Below are positions 33,555-42,762 of a stretch of DNA of 64,000 nt, in pieces. Under the pieces are notes generated by a model. That model did no database searches. It had not been told where the DNA came from and saw nothing but the letters and a program-made list of their open reading frames with translations. The stretch covers positions 62,001 to 126,000 of the forward strand of contig NZ_JACHHH010000002.1 in assembly GCF_014202695.1 (NCBI RefSeq), given 5' to 3'. The position numbers were made by a program, and so were the translations under genes. This stretch comes from Oribacterium sinus (GTDB taxonomy: Bacteria; Bacillota; Clostridia; Lachnospirales; Lachnospiraceae). The stretch's first letter is position 1. Every line of letters begins with the position of its first letter.

Positions 33555-34439
33555 TTATCCCTTTACACCGCCTCCGGTTACTCCGGCAATAATTCGCTCG
33601 GAAAGGAAGAGGTAGAGTACAAAGGTGGGTAAGAAGACAATGATGACAGAGGCAAACATTCCTGCCCAGTCTCCGGTATATTTCATGGAGTTAATCATGG
33701 AGTAGAGTCCAACCGCCACAGAACGCACCTGGTCGGAGTTTCCGAAAATCAGGGAAATGAAGTACTCGTTCCAGACATTGATAAAGTTAAAAATGCTGAC
33801 AGTGATAATGCCCGGTTGTGCCATAGGCAGCATAATCTGCCAAAAGCATTTTCCGGGAGGACAACCGTCGATGGCGGCCGCTTCTTCAAAGGCTCTGGAA
33901 ATATTGGCAAAAAATCCCATCAGAAAAATCGTGGTGTAAGGTACATTGATGCCCACATAGAGGAAAATCAGGGTAAGTTTGTTGGGGATTACATGATTTA
34001 AAATGTCCAGTCCTGCCACCATGGCAAAGAGGGGTAGAACAATCATGACCACCGGTACACCCATGGATGCCACAAAGGCATTTTGCATGAGCTGATTTCC
34101 CCTAAAGGAAAAGCGGGAAAGGGCATAGGCTGCCGGTGCACAGACCAAAACCAAAAGAAAAACGGAGCTCAGAGAATAAAAGAGAGAGTTAAAAAAGATG
34201 GTGGATACATCGGAATTGACCCAGGCCTTCTCGTAATTCTCCCAGTGGAAACCGGAGGAAAGCAAGTTGTTGGCAAAGATTTCCTTGGTGGTGGAAAAGC
34301 TGGCCAAAACCACCCAACCCAGCAAAACCACTGTGAAGAAAATCCAAATCAAAAGTAGCAGATAAGCAGGGGCTAAACGCAACTCCTTCTGCCAACGTAT
34401 GGGATCTCTATAAGTTTTTTCTTTGGAAAAGAATGACAT
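33555..34439 (-). CDS. ABC permease for galacto-/lacto-N-biose importer (MalG-type)
   Basis: A 294-residue permease with six membrane spans and the EAA loop FEEAAAIDGCPPGKCFWQIM, where the loop's usual conserved glycine region has an inserted PPGKC. It forms the channel with the next permease. It is separated from the kinase gene by 68 bases and from the other permease by 155 bases. The ATPase is not encoded here. Confidence 0.9.
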   Translation of the reverse strand: MSFFSKEKTYRDPIRWQKELRLAPAYLLLLIWIFFTVVLLGWVVLASFSTTKEIFANNLLSSGFHWENYEKAWVNSDVSTIFFNSLFYSLSSVFLLVLVCAPAAYALSRFSFRGNQLMQNAFVASMGVPVVMIVLPLFAMVAGLDILNHVIPNKLTLIFLYVGINVPYTTIFLMGFFANISRAFEEAAAIDGCPPGKCFWQIMLPMAQPGIITVSIFNFINVWNEYFISLIFGNSDQVRSVAVGLYSMINSMKYTGDWAGMFASVIIVFLPTFVLYLFLSERIIAGVTGGGVKG

Positions 34440-34594
34440 ATTGTTTCTCCTTCTTGTTTATGTTCCTATTCTATCTTTTATACAGACCGGCTTTACGGAC
34501 TTTTAAAAAATGATTTAGCCATCCTAGACTTGGTAATATGATTTTTCATAATGGAAAATACTTTAGAATCTTAGTTATAGTATTTTCAGCAATT

Positions 34595-35500
34595 CTAGAA
34601 CTCCAAATCCTTGTCCTTGAAGAGTCGATTGCAAAGCTGGAAGATTAGGACTACACAAAGGCTTAAGCAAACCCCTACCGCGGCTCCGATTCCCGCATTT
34701 CGCTCCGTAACACTGTTTCCTGCTCCGAAAATCTGCATATACATATAGACCATGGGGGTGATGGTCTGGGTGTCCGCCGTTACCGTGGAGAAAAGCTGGG
34801 ACCAGACGAAGAAGCCTACGCTGCTGACAGACCACATGGTGATATTGGTATGGAACATTCCCTTTAAAAGAGGAAGGGTAATATGTCGGAATTGCTGGAG
34901 TCTATTGGCGCCGTCTAAGGTGGCAGCTTCAAAGTAGTCTCCACTGATTCTCTCGATGCCGCTGGCAAAAATCAACATGTGATAGCCCACCATGCCGAAG
35001 CAATAGGCAATCAAAAGAGCCATAAACTTATGGTCATTGCTGAGCCATTGAATCCTGGCCAGCTTATCCAGATGTATCATGGTGAAAAAGCTCTTCAGTA
35101 AGCCGAATTTCGGGCTGTAAACATACTGAAGCCACATGGTGGCTAAGGCCACTGCAGAAACAATATTGGGAAGATAAATCATGGCACGGAAAAAGCTTTT
35201 GCCACGGATTCCGGAGGTTATAATTACTGCAAAAAGAAGGGAAAGGCTGAGCACCAGGATTCCCCCAAAAGCCCAAATCCGGAAGAGATTTCCCATAGAA
35301 ATCCGGAAAAGGGTGGTGCTTAATAGCTTTTGATAGTTTTCCAATCCCACAAACTGCCATTTGGAAAAGGCATCCGTTACCCCGTCAATCTTAAAGAAGC
35401 TCATACACAAGGTTCTCAGGATGGGATAAAGAAACACCAAAAGAAAGAGAATTGCCGCAGGACTGACAAAGGCAAATAGTATAGCAGAATTCTTTTTCAC
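34595..35500 (-). CDS. ABC permease for galacto-/lacto-N-biose importer (MalF-type)
   Basis: A 301-residue permease with a signal-anchor-like first segment (ILFAFVSPAAILFLLVFLYP), six spans and the EAA loop YFEAATLDGANRLQQFRHIT. It follows the binding-protein gene in the operon after a large stem-loop. Sugar specificity is inferred from the adjacent phosphorylase and kinase. Confidence 0.9.
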   Translation of the reverse strand: MKKNSAILFAFVSPAAILFLLVFLYPILRTLCMSFFKIDGVTDAFSKWQFVGLENYQKLLSTTLFRISMGNLFRIWAFGGILVLSLSLLFAVIITSGIRGKSFFRAMIYLPNIVSAVALATMWLQYVYSPKFGLLKSFFTMIHLDKLARIQWLSNDHKFMALLIAYCFGMVGYHMLIFASGIERISGDYFEAATLDGANRLQQFRHITLPLLKGMFHTNITMWSVSSVGFFVWSQLFSTVTADTQTITPMVYMYMQIFGAGNSVTERNAGIGAAVGVCLSLCVVLIFQLCNRLFKDKDLEF

Positions 35501-35519
35501 TGTAGCCTCCTAAAAAATT

Positions 35520-35594
35520 GGCTGTGAAAAAAGAAGTTTGAAGGGATTCCCCTCCCCATTTTTGGGGAGGACCCTGATTTCCTTTTTTCACAGC
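35520..35594 (-). other. Large intercistronic stem-loop after binding-protein gene
   Basis: Outer arms GGCTGTGAAAAAAG / CTTTTTTCACAGC enclose an AGGG/CCCT step and an inner 8-bp stem CCTCCCCA / TGGGGAGG with a TTTT loop. It lies between the binding-protein stop and the permease start. The same placement occurs in the other sugar operon and the nucleoside operon, so it likely sets relative expression. Confidence 0.75.
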
Positions 35595-35618
35595 GTCAAA
35601 TGTCGTTTTACTATTTCA

Positions 35619-36935
35619 TTACTTCTGTAAATTCTTTACAAACTCCTCAGCAGTGATGCTGCCGCCGCAAAGCTTTGTGAAGTTCTCCTTTAAGATAGGA
35701 GTCATATCAGCATTATCTTCTGCGGAAGCTGCCCAAGGATAACGAGTCTTTAAGCTCTCCATAACAGGCTTTACAGAGGATAAAATCTCAGGCCATTCCT
35801 TATTGTCGCTGTCTGCAGGAATTCCCAAAGACATCTCGGAAAGCTTCTGGTCGTACTTACCCTTGGTGAAGTAGGTGATTAACTTGAATGCATCTTCAGC
35901 ATGCTTGGAATTCTTGTTGATTGCCAATACCTGTGCTCCGAAGTTCGCTGCTTCAATGCCATCTACTCCGTTTTCTACTGCAGGATAGCTAAAGCATCCC
36001 CACTGGAAGTCGTCACCGGCAATATCTTTCACTTCGTTTGGAAGCCAAGAACCGTTTAAGTAGATTGCAGCAGTTCCTGCAGCCAATTCCTGGTTCTGCC
36101 CTGCAGGCCAAACATTGGAAGCAATGCTCTCGGAGAAATAGCCTTTCTTGGCAAAGTCTTCGTAAGCCTTAGCCACTGCAAGAACGGAAGGATCATCCCA
36201 CTTTCCATCTTTTACAATAGAAGAAGCTTTCTCATAACCGTTGATTCTGGACAGGTGATATCCGAAGCTACTTAAGATATAAGCATCATCGCTGGTGATA
36301 GGAGCATAGCCCTTCTCCTTGATTAAAGCACAAGCCTTATCCAGTTCCTCCCAGGTCTTTGGTACTTCTTTTACACCTGCTTCTTCAAAGATTGCCTTAT
36401 TGTAGAAGAAAGCAAATACATTTGGCTGGTAAGGAATAGACTTTAAAGTTCCTCCGCCTACTTCTCTACAAGCTGCAATCAAACCGGCATTTGCCGTCTT
36501 CTCATAGTCATTTGCCTTTGCCAATTCTTCTAAATCTAAAAGGTAAGCAGACCAGGTCTTGTTTACACGGTCGATATCCTCATCGAAAAGGTCAATGTTG
36601 GTTCCGGCATCCAGTGCGGGCTGTAATCCTTCACGGATTCCGGTTCTTCCCTTAAACTGTACATCTACGGCGATGCCGGTATCCTTGGTGAAAGCATCAA
36701 TCGCTTCTTTCAAAGCCTGTCCCTGTGGCTCTGTAGCCTCCCACATGGACCAGTATACTAATCCGTCTCCACTCTGTGCGGAAGCATCAGCCTTTTCCGC
36801 TTTGCTGCCTGCTTCTGCCTTGCTTTCGCTTTTCTCATCTTTTGCGCTTTCCTTTGTCTGGCTGCCGCCGCATGCTGTAAGCGCAAGAGCTAATGATGCC
36901 ATTACGGCGATGGGATACAATAATTTTCTTTTCAT
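35619..36935 (-). CDS. Sugar-binding lipoprotein of galacto-/lacto-N-biose importer
   Basis: A 438-residue family 1 extracellular binding protein. Lipoprotein signal with lipobox LTACG near residue 22, then a Lys/Glu/Ser/Ala linker, then LVYWSMWEATEPQGQALKEA as the start of the mature fold; IYLNGSWLPNEV is a typical late block. It captures the disaccharide outside and delivers it to the two permeases. Specificity for lacto-N-biose or galacto-N-biose is inferred from the locus. A gap of about 225 bases separates it from the phosphorylase gene upstream. Confidence 0.9.
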   Translation of the reverse strand: MKRKLLYPIAVMASLALALTACGGSQTKESAKDEKSESKAEAGSKAEKADASAQSGDGLVYWSMWEATEPQGQALKEAIDAFTKDTGIAVDVQFKGRTGIREGLQPALDAGTNIDLFDEDIDRVNKTWSAYLLDLEELAKANDYEKTANAGLIAACREVGGGTLKSIPYQPNVFAFFYNKAIFEEAGVKEVPKTWEELDKACALIKEKGYAPITSDDAYILSSFGYHLSRINGYEKASSIVKDGKWDDPSVLAVAKAYEDFAKKGYFSESIASNVWPAGQNQELAAGTAAIYLNGSWLPNEVKDIAGDDFQWGCFSYPAVENGVDGIEAANFGAQVLAINKNSKHAEDAFKLITYFTKGKYDQKLSEMSLGIPADSDNKEWPEILSSVKPVMESLKTRYPWAASAEDNADMTPILKENFTKLCGGSITAEEFVKNLQK

Positions 36936-37161
36936 ATTTTCCTCCGTTTTCCAGAAAATTCCCTTGCTTACTGTAGGGGATTTCCTCTCTTTGTCCTGCT
37001 TCTTCTTATTTTTTATGAATTATATAGAAGAAACAAAAACCTCTGTTATTTTCTTCTAAGTATAGGGAGAATTTCCTAAATAATCTTTATACGATTGTGT
37101 AAAGCATTTATCCTTTTAACCTCGTGCTATTTTGGCTTATCATGCCATGTACTTTTCTGCC

Positions 37162-39348
37162 CTATGCTTCTTTATGCCACTGCATTTCCCCGGCTTCCAA
37201 ATGGATTTCCTGTAGCCTTCCCTTTCCGTCATAATAGCCGGTATCTTGAGGCACTTGACTATTGTTTAAAACCGCAAGTAGCCCTTTTTCCGGATAGGCG
37301 TGAACTTCACAGCTGGGGTTTGTGGCCTGGTAGAGAGCATATTCATTTTCCTTACCGCAACTGTATAAAAGAGCCCGTAAAAGAAGTCTGGTGTTTTTCG
37401 GAGAGTAGGGAAGTCCTGCCATATAGATGCCTCGACCCTTTCCGAAAGCATGGGAAGAAAGGTGCACAGAACCGTCGCTATATTCCAAAATCTCTGTATC
37501 TTTATCTGTTGCGTAAATGTTTTTCTTGCTCTCTCCAAAGGAAAGCTCTTCTTTGGAAAAGTCCTCCAGTAAGAAGTGGGCGGTCTTTTCCGTTTTAAAA
37601 TACTTGTCTGTAGACAGGCTGAAGCCCAGCTCCTTCTCTACACCCAGCACATCGGAAAGCTGGAAGAAGCTACCTTGATACGGCGTAGCGCAGGGTTCTC
37701 CCACACCGATAAAGCCGCCACCCTCATAGACGAATTGCCGAATCATGGTGCAAAGCTTTTCATTTTGCCAGATTTCTCCACCGGACCAGGAGGTACCTGC
37801 ATCTCCTGCGTTCAGGATGACATCAATGTCTTTTGGAATTCCATTTTCCAAAAGATCGGTAAAGGAGAGGAATTCCACCTCCACCGCCATACCGGACAGG
37901 GCTTCCAAAATACCGAAATAGCTGTAAATCTGCTGATAATACAGGGCGTGCGCCACCATGTAAGCCTGCCAGGAACGAATTTTTCCCCAGGCATTCAGGA
38001 TGGCTACCTTACATTTGTTGTAGGCTTTCTGACCCTTTACTTCCTGATGAATTTCTCTAAATTCCTCCGCCACCTTTTCCATGCTGTCCAAAAAGGCGGG
38101 GAACTTGTAGGCAAGGCTCAAATATCCGCCGTAACCGATGCGGTCAATGGGACTTCTGAAAATGGCCCGTCTTGCGCTAATCCAGTTTTCTATGGCTTCC
38201 TTTTCGGGATGCATACCGGGGGAGAAGCTGTCCGGGAAGAAGTAGGGAAGGAAACGCCCTTCGGTATAACGGACTCCGGGAATGTCGGAAATCAGACGAA
38301 GAGTAGCCCCTCCTCCCACGCTTCCCACCACGCTGTCTAAGCCGATGGAGGGAAAATATTTTCCATAGGGCTCTGTACCGATCCAGTTATCCCCCAGGAA
38401 CATCATGGCTTCTCTGCCTTCCTTATGGCAAAGCTCCACCAGCTCCTTGGCTTCCTTGGCCACGAAGCGCTGGATAAAATCCATGTAATCCAGATAAGCC
38501 TTGCTGGGAATACGGAAGGTACTGTTGAAATATCCCTCGTCCACCAAATCCTCCGGCCGAAGAGCATAGCCGTATTCCTCTTCAAAGGCCTCTAAAGCAT
38601 CTGTGGAAACGGTGTTTCCATAGCCAAACCAATCCACATATTTTTCCTTTTCTTCATGATTGAAAAGGAGGGTAAAATGGTAGAAAAAGGTGGTGAAGCG
38701 CACCACATCCGTATCCGGGTGTTCTGCCAACCACTGACTAAGACAGGATTTTGCAAAGGCTTTACTGTGGGGCTTCCGAATGTCAAAAGGGATGTCTCCG
38801 GGCTTATCCCCCCATTGGTTGGTAATGTGGTTATAAAGCTCTGTGGGATCCCAAAGGGCATAGGCCAAAAAGCTTAGGGTATAACGGTGGAAGGGAAGAG
38901 CATCTTCCAGAATCAGGAGATACTGATTTCCCTCTTCCGTCTTTTCTGTCTTTAGGCTCCAAAGGGAGGACTCTACCACTTCCCCTGTACTACGGTCTAT
39001 AAGCTCCCACCATTTTTTCGGATCATGGTCAAAGTCCGGACTTACCTGCTTTGGAAAGAAGCCTTCCATATAGGGGATTTCCAAGTGGGAGGAATAGGCG
39101 GTTAGAGGCTTTGACATCAGATAAAATTGCTGACACTCCTCCGGATGCTTTTCTGCAAATTCATTGTGCCCTCTGGCTACAAAATAAGTGCTGTAAATTT
39201 TTACCGGCAGAGTTTTGCTTTTTGGATCCAAGTGCGTGCCGTCACTGTCTCTGATGGCATCAGCTCCTAAACGCTCCACCAGTTCCTTGGTTTCTTCAAA
39301 AAAATTCTCTTCTCCGGGAAGAGTTAATTGTCCTGTTCTTTTTCCCAT
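37162..39348 (-). CDS. lnpA: GH112 1,3-beta-galactosyl-N-acetylhexosamine phosphorylase
   Basis: A 728-residue GH112 enzyme, full length for the family. It phosphorolyses galacto-N-biose or lacto-N-biose to galactose 1-phosphate and N-acetylhexosamine in the cytoplasm (no signal peptide). Recognisable blocks are KIYSTYFVARGHNEFA, GDNWIGTEPYGKYF (Asp 320, at the place expected for the catalytic acid) and DVILNAGDAGTSWSGGEIW. GH112 also contains a galactosyl-rhamnose phosphorylase branch; the N-acetylhexosamine 1-kinase in the same operon argues for the hexosamine branch. It is the first gene of the minus-strand operon, divergent from an AraC regulator. Confidence 0.92.
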   Translation of the reverse strand: MGKRTGQLTLPGEENFFEETKELVERLGADAIRDSDGTHLDPKSKTLPVKIYSTYFVARGHNEFAEKHPEECQQFYLMSKPLTAYSSHLEIPYMEGFFPKQVSPDFDHDPKKWWELIDRSTGEVVESSLWSLKTEKTEEGNQYLLILEDALPFHRYTLSFLAYALWDPTELYNHITNQWGDKPGDIPFDIRKPHSKAFAKSCLSQWLAEHPDTDVVRFTTFFYHFTLLFNHEEKEKYVDWFGYGNTVSTDALEAFEEEYGYALRPEDLVDEGYFNSTFRIPSKAYLDYMDFIQRFVAKEAKELVELCHKEGREAMMFLGDNWIGTEPYGKYFPSIGLDSVVGSVGGGATLRLISDIPGVRYTEGRFLPYFFPDSFSPGMHPEKEAIENWISARRAIFRSPIDRIGYGGYLSLAYKFPAFLDSMEKVAEEFREIHQEVKGQKAYNKCKVAILNAWGKIRSWQAYMVAHALYYQQIYSYFGILEALSGMAVEVEFLSFTDLLENGIPKDIDVILNAGDAGTSWSGGEIWQNEKLCTMIRQFVYEGGGFIGVGEPCATPYQGSFFQLSDVLGVEKELGFSLSTDKYFKTEKTAHFLLEDFSKEELSFGESKKNIYATDKDTEILEYSDGSVHLSSHAFGKGRGIYMAGLPYSPKNTRLLLRALLYSCGKENEYALYQATNPSCEVHAYPEKGLLAVLNNSQVPQDTGYYDGKGRLQEIHLEAGEMQWHKEA

Positions 39349-39547
39349 AATGCTGCCTCTCTATTCCTTGGTATTTTCTGTTTTCCCTATTGCGAAATTC
39401 ATCTGCATTTCTTGCTTTGCACTGAGACCATTTCCTATGACTGCTATTTAAGCCCGGTTTTGCTTTATAGCCATGATTGGTGTTAAAAGTGAAAATAAAT
39501 CCACCCCGTATTTTAGTGCAAAAAGCATAAAAAATGGGAATATATAT

Positions 39548-39577
39548 TTGCATGATTAGCGATTTAATTGGTATAAT
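39548..39577 (+). promoter_or_regulatory. Promoter of the AraC regulator gene (extended -10)
   Basis: TTGCAT (39548-39553), 18-base spacer, then TGGTATAAT, an extended -10 (TATAAT at 39572-39577). The start should fall near 39584, giving a leader of about 155 bases. Confidence 0.65.
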
Positions 39578-39631
39578 CGAATAGTATAGCGATGCTGGAG
39601 GACAAGAAGGAAAAACAGCTTATTAAGCTTC

Positions 39632-39675
39632 CATAGCGTTTTAAGTACGTTTTAAGTGCATTTTAAGTGCATATT
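39632..39675 (+). repeat. 11-bp degenerate tandem repeats in the regulator leader
   Basis: AAGTACGTTTT (39643), AAGTGCATTTT (39654) and AAGTGCATATT (39665), with a partial unit before. They lie in the 390-base divergent region 39349-39738 between phosphorylase and regulator genes, inside the expected leader of the regulator mRNA. Apart from the promoter at 39548 I see no other feature in this region. Confidence 0.6.
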
Positions 39676-39738
39676 AACTGCTGAAAATACAACAAATGTA
39701 TCGGTATTGGGGGTAAAGGCAAGTTTAGGGAGGGAAGA

Positions 39739-40638
39739 ATGGATTACGAAAGCGTGTATTTGCAGGATTCTATAGAGATTTTGGAACTGGTATCTCTTCA
39801 TTATTTTCAATATCATAAAGATTTTGCCTTTCCCGGAGAGGCTCATCCCTTTTGGGAATTTGTTTGTGTGGATTCCGGAGAAATCACCGCTATTGCGGGA
39901 GAGAAGGAGATTCCCCTGAAAAAGGGAGAAATACTCTTTCATGAACCCAATGAGTTTCATAATGTCTTAACCAACGGAAAGAGTGCGCCCAGCCTTGTGG
40001 TCATCAGTTTTTACTGCCACAGTCCCGCCCTCTGGCATTTTCGTAGAAAATGTCTTTCCGTTACGGAGCAGGAAAAGCGGATTTTATCGAAAATTATTCA
40101 AGAAGGCAGCAATGTTTTCAGCGGAAGAATGGATCAGCCCTACCAAAAGAAGCTGCTTTTCTCTCCGGAGCAAAATTTCGGCGGGCAACAGCTGATTCGG
40201 CAGTATTTGGCGGAGTTTTTGATTTCCTTATACAGACGGTATTTTTCTTTACCCTTACCGGGGAGAAGTACGGAGTATTTTGTGGAAAAGGGAAATCGGA
40301 AACGGGAGCTTTATAACAGCGTGGTAGAGTATCTGGAAAGAAGAATTCAGGAGAAGCTTACTATAGAGGAAATCTGTCGAGATATGCTTTTGGGACGCTC
40401 TCATTTGCAAAAGCTTTTTCAGGAAGTGGGAAGCATGGGAGTGATGGAACTCTTCCATAAGATGAAGATTGATACCGCAAAGCGGATGATTCGAGAGGGG
40501 CAGTTAAACTTTACCCAGATTGCAGACCAGCTGGGCTATTCCTCCATTCATTATTTTTCCCGGCAGTTTAAAAAAGAGTGTGACATGTCTCCTTCGGAGT
40601 ATGCTCAGTCCATAAGGTCGTTGGCGGAGGAAGCATAA
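39739..40638 (+). CDS. AraC-family regulator of the galacto-/lacto-N-biose locus
   Basis: A 299-residue activator-type protein. Residues about 25-110 form a cupin sensor (HPFWEFVCVDSGEITAIAG, then KKGEILFHEPNEFHN). The last 100 residues have two helix-turn-helix motifs (LTIEEICRDMLLGRSHLQKLF and FTQIADQLGYSSIHYFSRQF) ending MSPSEYAQ. Divergent placement from the phosphorylase operon suggests it senses the imported sugar or a product and activates the operon. Confidence 0.92.
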   Translation: MDYESVYLQDSIEILELVSLHYFQYHKDFAFPGEAHPFWEFVCVDSGEITAIAGEKEIPLKKGEILFHEPNEFHNVLTNGKSAPSLVVISFYCHSPALWHFRRKCLSVTEQEKRILSKIIQEGSNVFSGRMDQPYQKKLLFSPEQNFGGQQLIRQYLAEFLISLYRRYFSLPLPGRSTEYFVEKGNRKRELYNSVVEYLERRIQEKLTIEEICRDMLLGRSHLQKLFQEVGSMGVMELFHKMKIDTAKRMIREGQLNFTQIADQLGYSSIHYFSRQFKKECDMSPSEYAQSIRSLAEEA

Positions 40639-40682
40639 GGGTAAGACAGTTATAGGTATATAGAATAGAAATATCAGCTTAA

Positions 40683-40707
40683 GGAGAGTGGATGCACTCT
40701 CTTTTTT
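40683..40707 (+). terminator. Terminator of the AraC regulator gene
   Basis: GAGAGTG, a GATG loop, CACTCTC and TTTTTT form a clean Rho-independent terminator 45 bases after the stop. Confidence 0.92.
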
Positions 40708-40779
40708 GCTAAGGAGACTCATAAAAAATGCGCATATTTAAATTCTCTATAAATATAAGAAATTATAAGTTTTCAGAAT

Positions 40780-40808
40780 TTGTCATGCTATGCATTTTCG
40801 TTTATCCT
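40780..40808 (+). promoter_or_regulatory. Candidate promoter of the amino-acid ABC operon
   Basis: TTGTCA (40780-40785), 17-base spacer and TATCCT (40803-40808), upstream of the permease gene. The boxes match only in part. Confidence 0.4.
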
Positions 40809-40873
40809 ATAAAAGAAAAATTTTCTTTTTGACACGAATTTTAAGGCTTGTATAGAGGAAAGTGGATAGCGCA

Positions 40874-41536
40874 ATGTTTGATGTTTCTTATTTTTTTTCT
40901 GTGGTTCCCAAGATTTTCCTAAAGGTTCCCGTAACTCTGGAAATCGCTTTAATCGCAACATTTTTCTCCCTGATTTTAGGCATTTTGATTGCCATTATTT
41001 CTTATTATCAGGTTCCGATTTTAAACCCCTTATGTAAATTTTTGGTTTCCTTTATGCGGGGAACCCCCATCGTTGCCCAGCTTTATTTCTTTTATTTCGG
41101 CTTGGCGGTTTACAGTGTTCTTGTAAGAGACATGACACCGATTTCCGCAGTAGCCTTTGTGCTGAGTGTCAATGTTGGAGCATTTATGTCAGAAAGCATC
41201 CGAGGAGCCCTTATGTCTGTAGAAGAAGGACAGAAAGAAGCGGCTCTGTCTTTAGGGATGACTCACTTTCAGGTGGTATACCGCATTGTCTTACCTCAGG
41301 CAATTCGTGTGGCTATACCCCCCCTCTTTAATGACTTTATCAATCTAATCAAATCCAGTTCCCTAGCCTTTATGCTGGGGGTTCCAGATATCATGGGAGC
41401 AGCCAGAACGGAAGGCTCCCAAAGCTACCGTTATTTTGAAGTTTATGGGGCAGTGATGCTGGTGTACTGGGTTGTGATTAGTTTCTTTGATTTTTTCCGG
41501 AAAATAGTGGAGAAGCGTCTAAAGGAAGCTTACTAA
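40874..41536 (+). CDS. Polar amino-acid ABC transporter permease
   Basis: A 220-residue His/Glu/Gln/Arg/cystine-type permease with about five spans. MRGTPIVAQLYFFYFGL is the hallmark N-terminal block and EAALSLGMTHFQVVYRIVLP the EAA loop. The start is uncertain: GTG 40862 lies 3 bases after AGAGG, ATG 40874 lies 14 bases after AGGA. It forms a homodimeric channel with the binding protein and ATPase encoded next. Confidence 0.92.
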   Translation: MFDVSYFFSVVPKIFLKVPVTLEIALIATFFSLILGILIAIISYYQVPILNPLCKFLVSFMRGTPIVAQLYFFYFGLAVYSVLVRDMTPISAVAFVLSVNVGAFMSESIRGALMSVEEGQKEAALSLGMTHFQVVYRIVLPQAIRVAIPPLFNDFINLIKSSSLAFMLGVPDIMGAARTEGSQSYRYFEVYGAVMLVYWVVISFFDFFRKIVEKRLKEAY

Positions 41537-41680
41537 AGGAAAGAAATGCTGTAGGCGTATTTGGCTTATCGACAGCGCTCTGGGATAAAGCTTTCCTGAT
41601 GAAAGAGCTTTTATACGGAAATTCAAAGAACACCGGCTACTGCTTGGAAAAGCGAAACTTTTGTGTAGGGAGGAAGAAAA

Positions 41681-42634
41681 ATGAAGAAAAAGAATTTATG
41701 GATTGCTTTGGCCTTGGCTGCATTGGCATTAAATGCCTGCGGAGGAGCCAAGACTGCAACAACTGCGGCAGGAAGCGAAAATGCCAGTGAGAAGGCTACT
41801 GAGGTAGCTTCTGAGAAAGCCGAGGAGAAGGCGGGAGAAAGTGAGAAAGCTACAGAGAAGGCAGGCAGTGATAGTGCCAAGGTGGAAATCACAAAAGGAA
41901 GAACCGTCCATGTAGCTACCAGCGGTGGAGGAGAGCCCTACAGCTTGATTGATGAGAAGGGCAACTGGACCGGTATTGATGCGGAAATCTGGAAAGAAAT
42001 AGGAAACAGAACCGGTTGGACCATTGACGTCATGCAGGCTACCGGCTCCGGAGCAACCTTCGGACAGGTGGATGCGAAGAGAGCGGATGTGGCTGCAAAC
42101 TGTTATGCGGTAAATGCTGACAGAGTGCAGAAGTATTTGGTCTCCGTACCTTACTATGGAGATGCACAGTGCGTAGTGGTAAAGGAAGACAGTGCCATTA
42201 AGACCTTCGATGATTTAAAGGATAAGAAGGTTGGAGTATTAAACGGACAGGCTGCCCAGCAGACCATTGAAAGAATGGGACAGGAAAAGGGCTTTACTGT
42301 AACCCTGTATGAGGGAGAGAACGGTTCCGCAGGATATCAGGATGTTCTTTTGGGAAGACTGGATGCCTTTGCTTCCACAGACTCCGCAGTCTATAAGTGG
42401 GAAAATGCCAGCAACAATAAGCTTCGTTTCTTGGATGAGCGACTTTATGCCAACGATGTTGCTTACTACTTTGCCAAAACTGATGAGGGTAAGGCTTTAA
42501 GAAATGAGGTAAATGTGGTTCTTTCCGAAATGCTGGAGGACGGAACTGTAGCAAAGATTGTAGAGAAATATATGTATTCCGATATGACCAAGAACATTAT
42601 TCCTTACAGTGAGCTTGGCTTTACCGTGGAATAA
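41681..42634 (+). CDS. Amino-acid-binding lipoprotein of ABC importer
   Basis: A 317-residue family 3 binding protein. Lipobox LNACG (Cys about residue 20), then a 40-residue Ala/Glu/Lys/Ser linker with internal repetition (SEKATE, SEKAEEKAG, SEKATEKAG), then RTVHVATSGGGEPYSLID and WTGIDAEIWKEIGNRTG as the start of the fold. KKVGVLNGQAAQQTI and LDAFASTDSAV are typical. It resembles the cystine/polar amino acid group; a sulfur-containing ligand would suit the neighbours but is not proven. Confidence 0.92.
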   Translation: MKKKNLWIALALAALALNACGGAKTATTAAGSENASEKATEVASEKAEEKAGESEKATEKAGSDSAKVEITKGRTVHVATSGGGEPYSLIDEKGNWTGIDAEIWKEIGNRTGWTIDVMQATGSGATFGQVDAKRADVAANCYAVNADRVQKYLVSVPYYGDAQCVVVKEDSAIKTFDDLKDKKVGVLNGQAAQQTIERMGQEKGFTVTLYEGENGSAGYQDVLLGRLDAFASTDSAVYKWENASNNKLRFLDERLYANDVAYYFAKTDEGKALRNEVNVVLSEMLEDGTVAKIVEKYMYSDMTKNIIPYSELGFTVE

Positions 42635-42692
42635 GAAATAAGCGGAAGAGTATAAGAAGAGTATTCATACAGCAGTACATATTGAAGTATGC

Positions 42693-42740
42693 AAAGAATT
42701 ATGTAAAGAATTATGTAAAGAAGTATGTAAAGGATTATGC
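42693..42740 (+). repeat. Four 12-bp tandem repeats before the ATPase gene
   Basis: AAAGAATTATGT (twice), AAAGAAGTATGT and AAAGGATTATGC, end to end, in the spacer between binding-protein and ATPase genes. They end about 10 bases before the ribosome-binding site. Confidence 0.75.
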
Positions 42741-42762
42741 ATAGAAGTAGGGAGGACAATCC

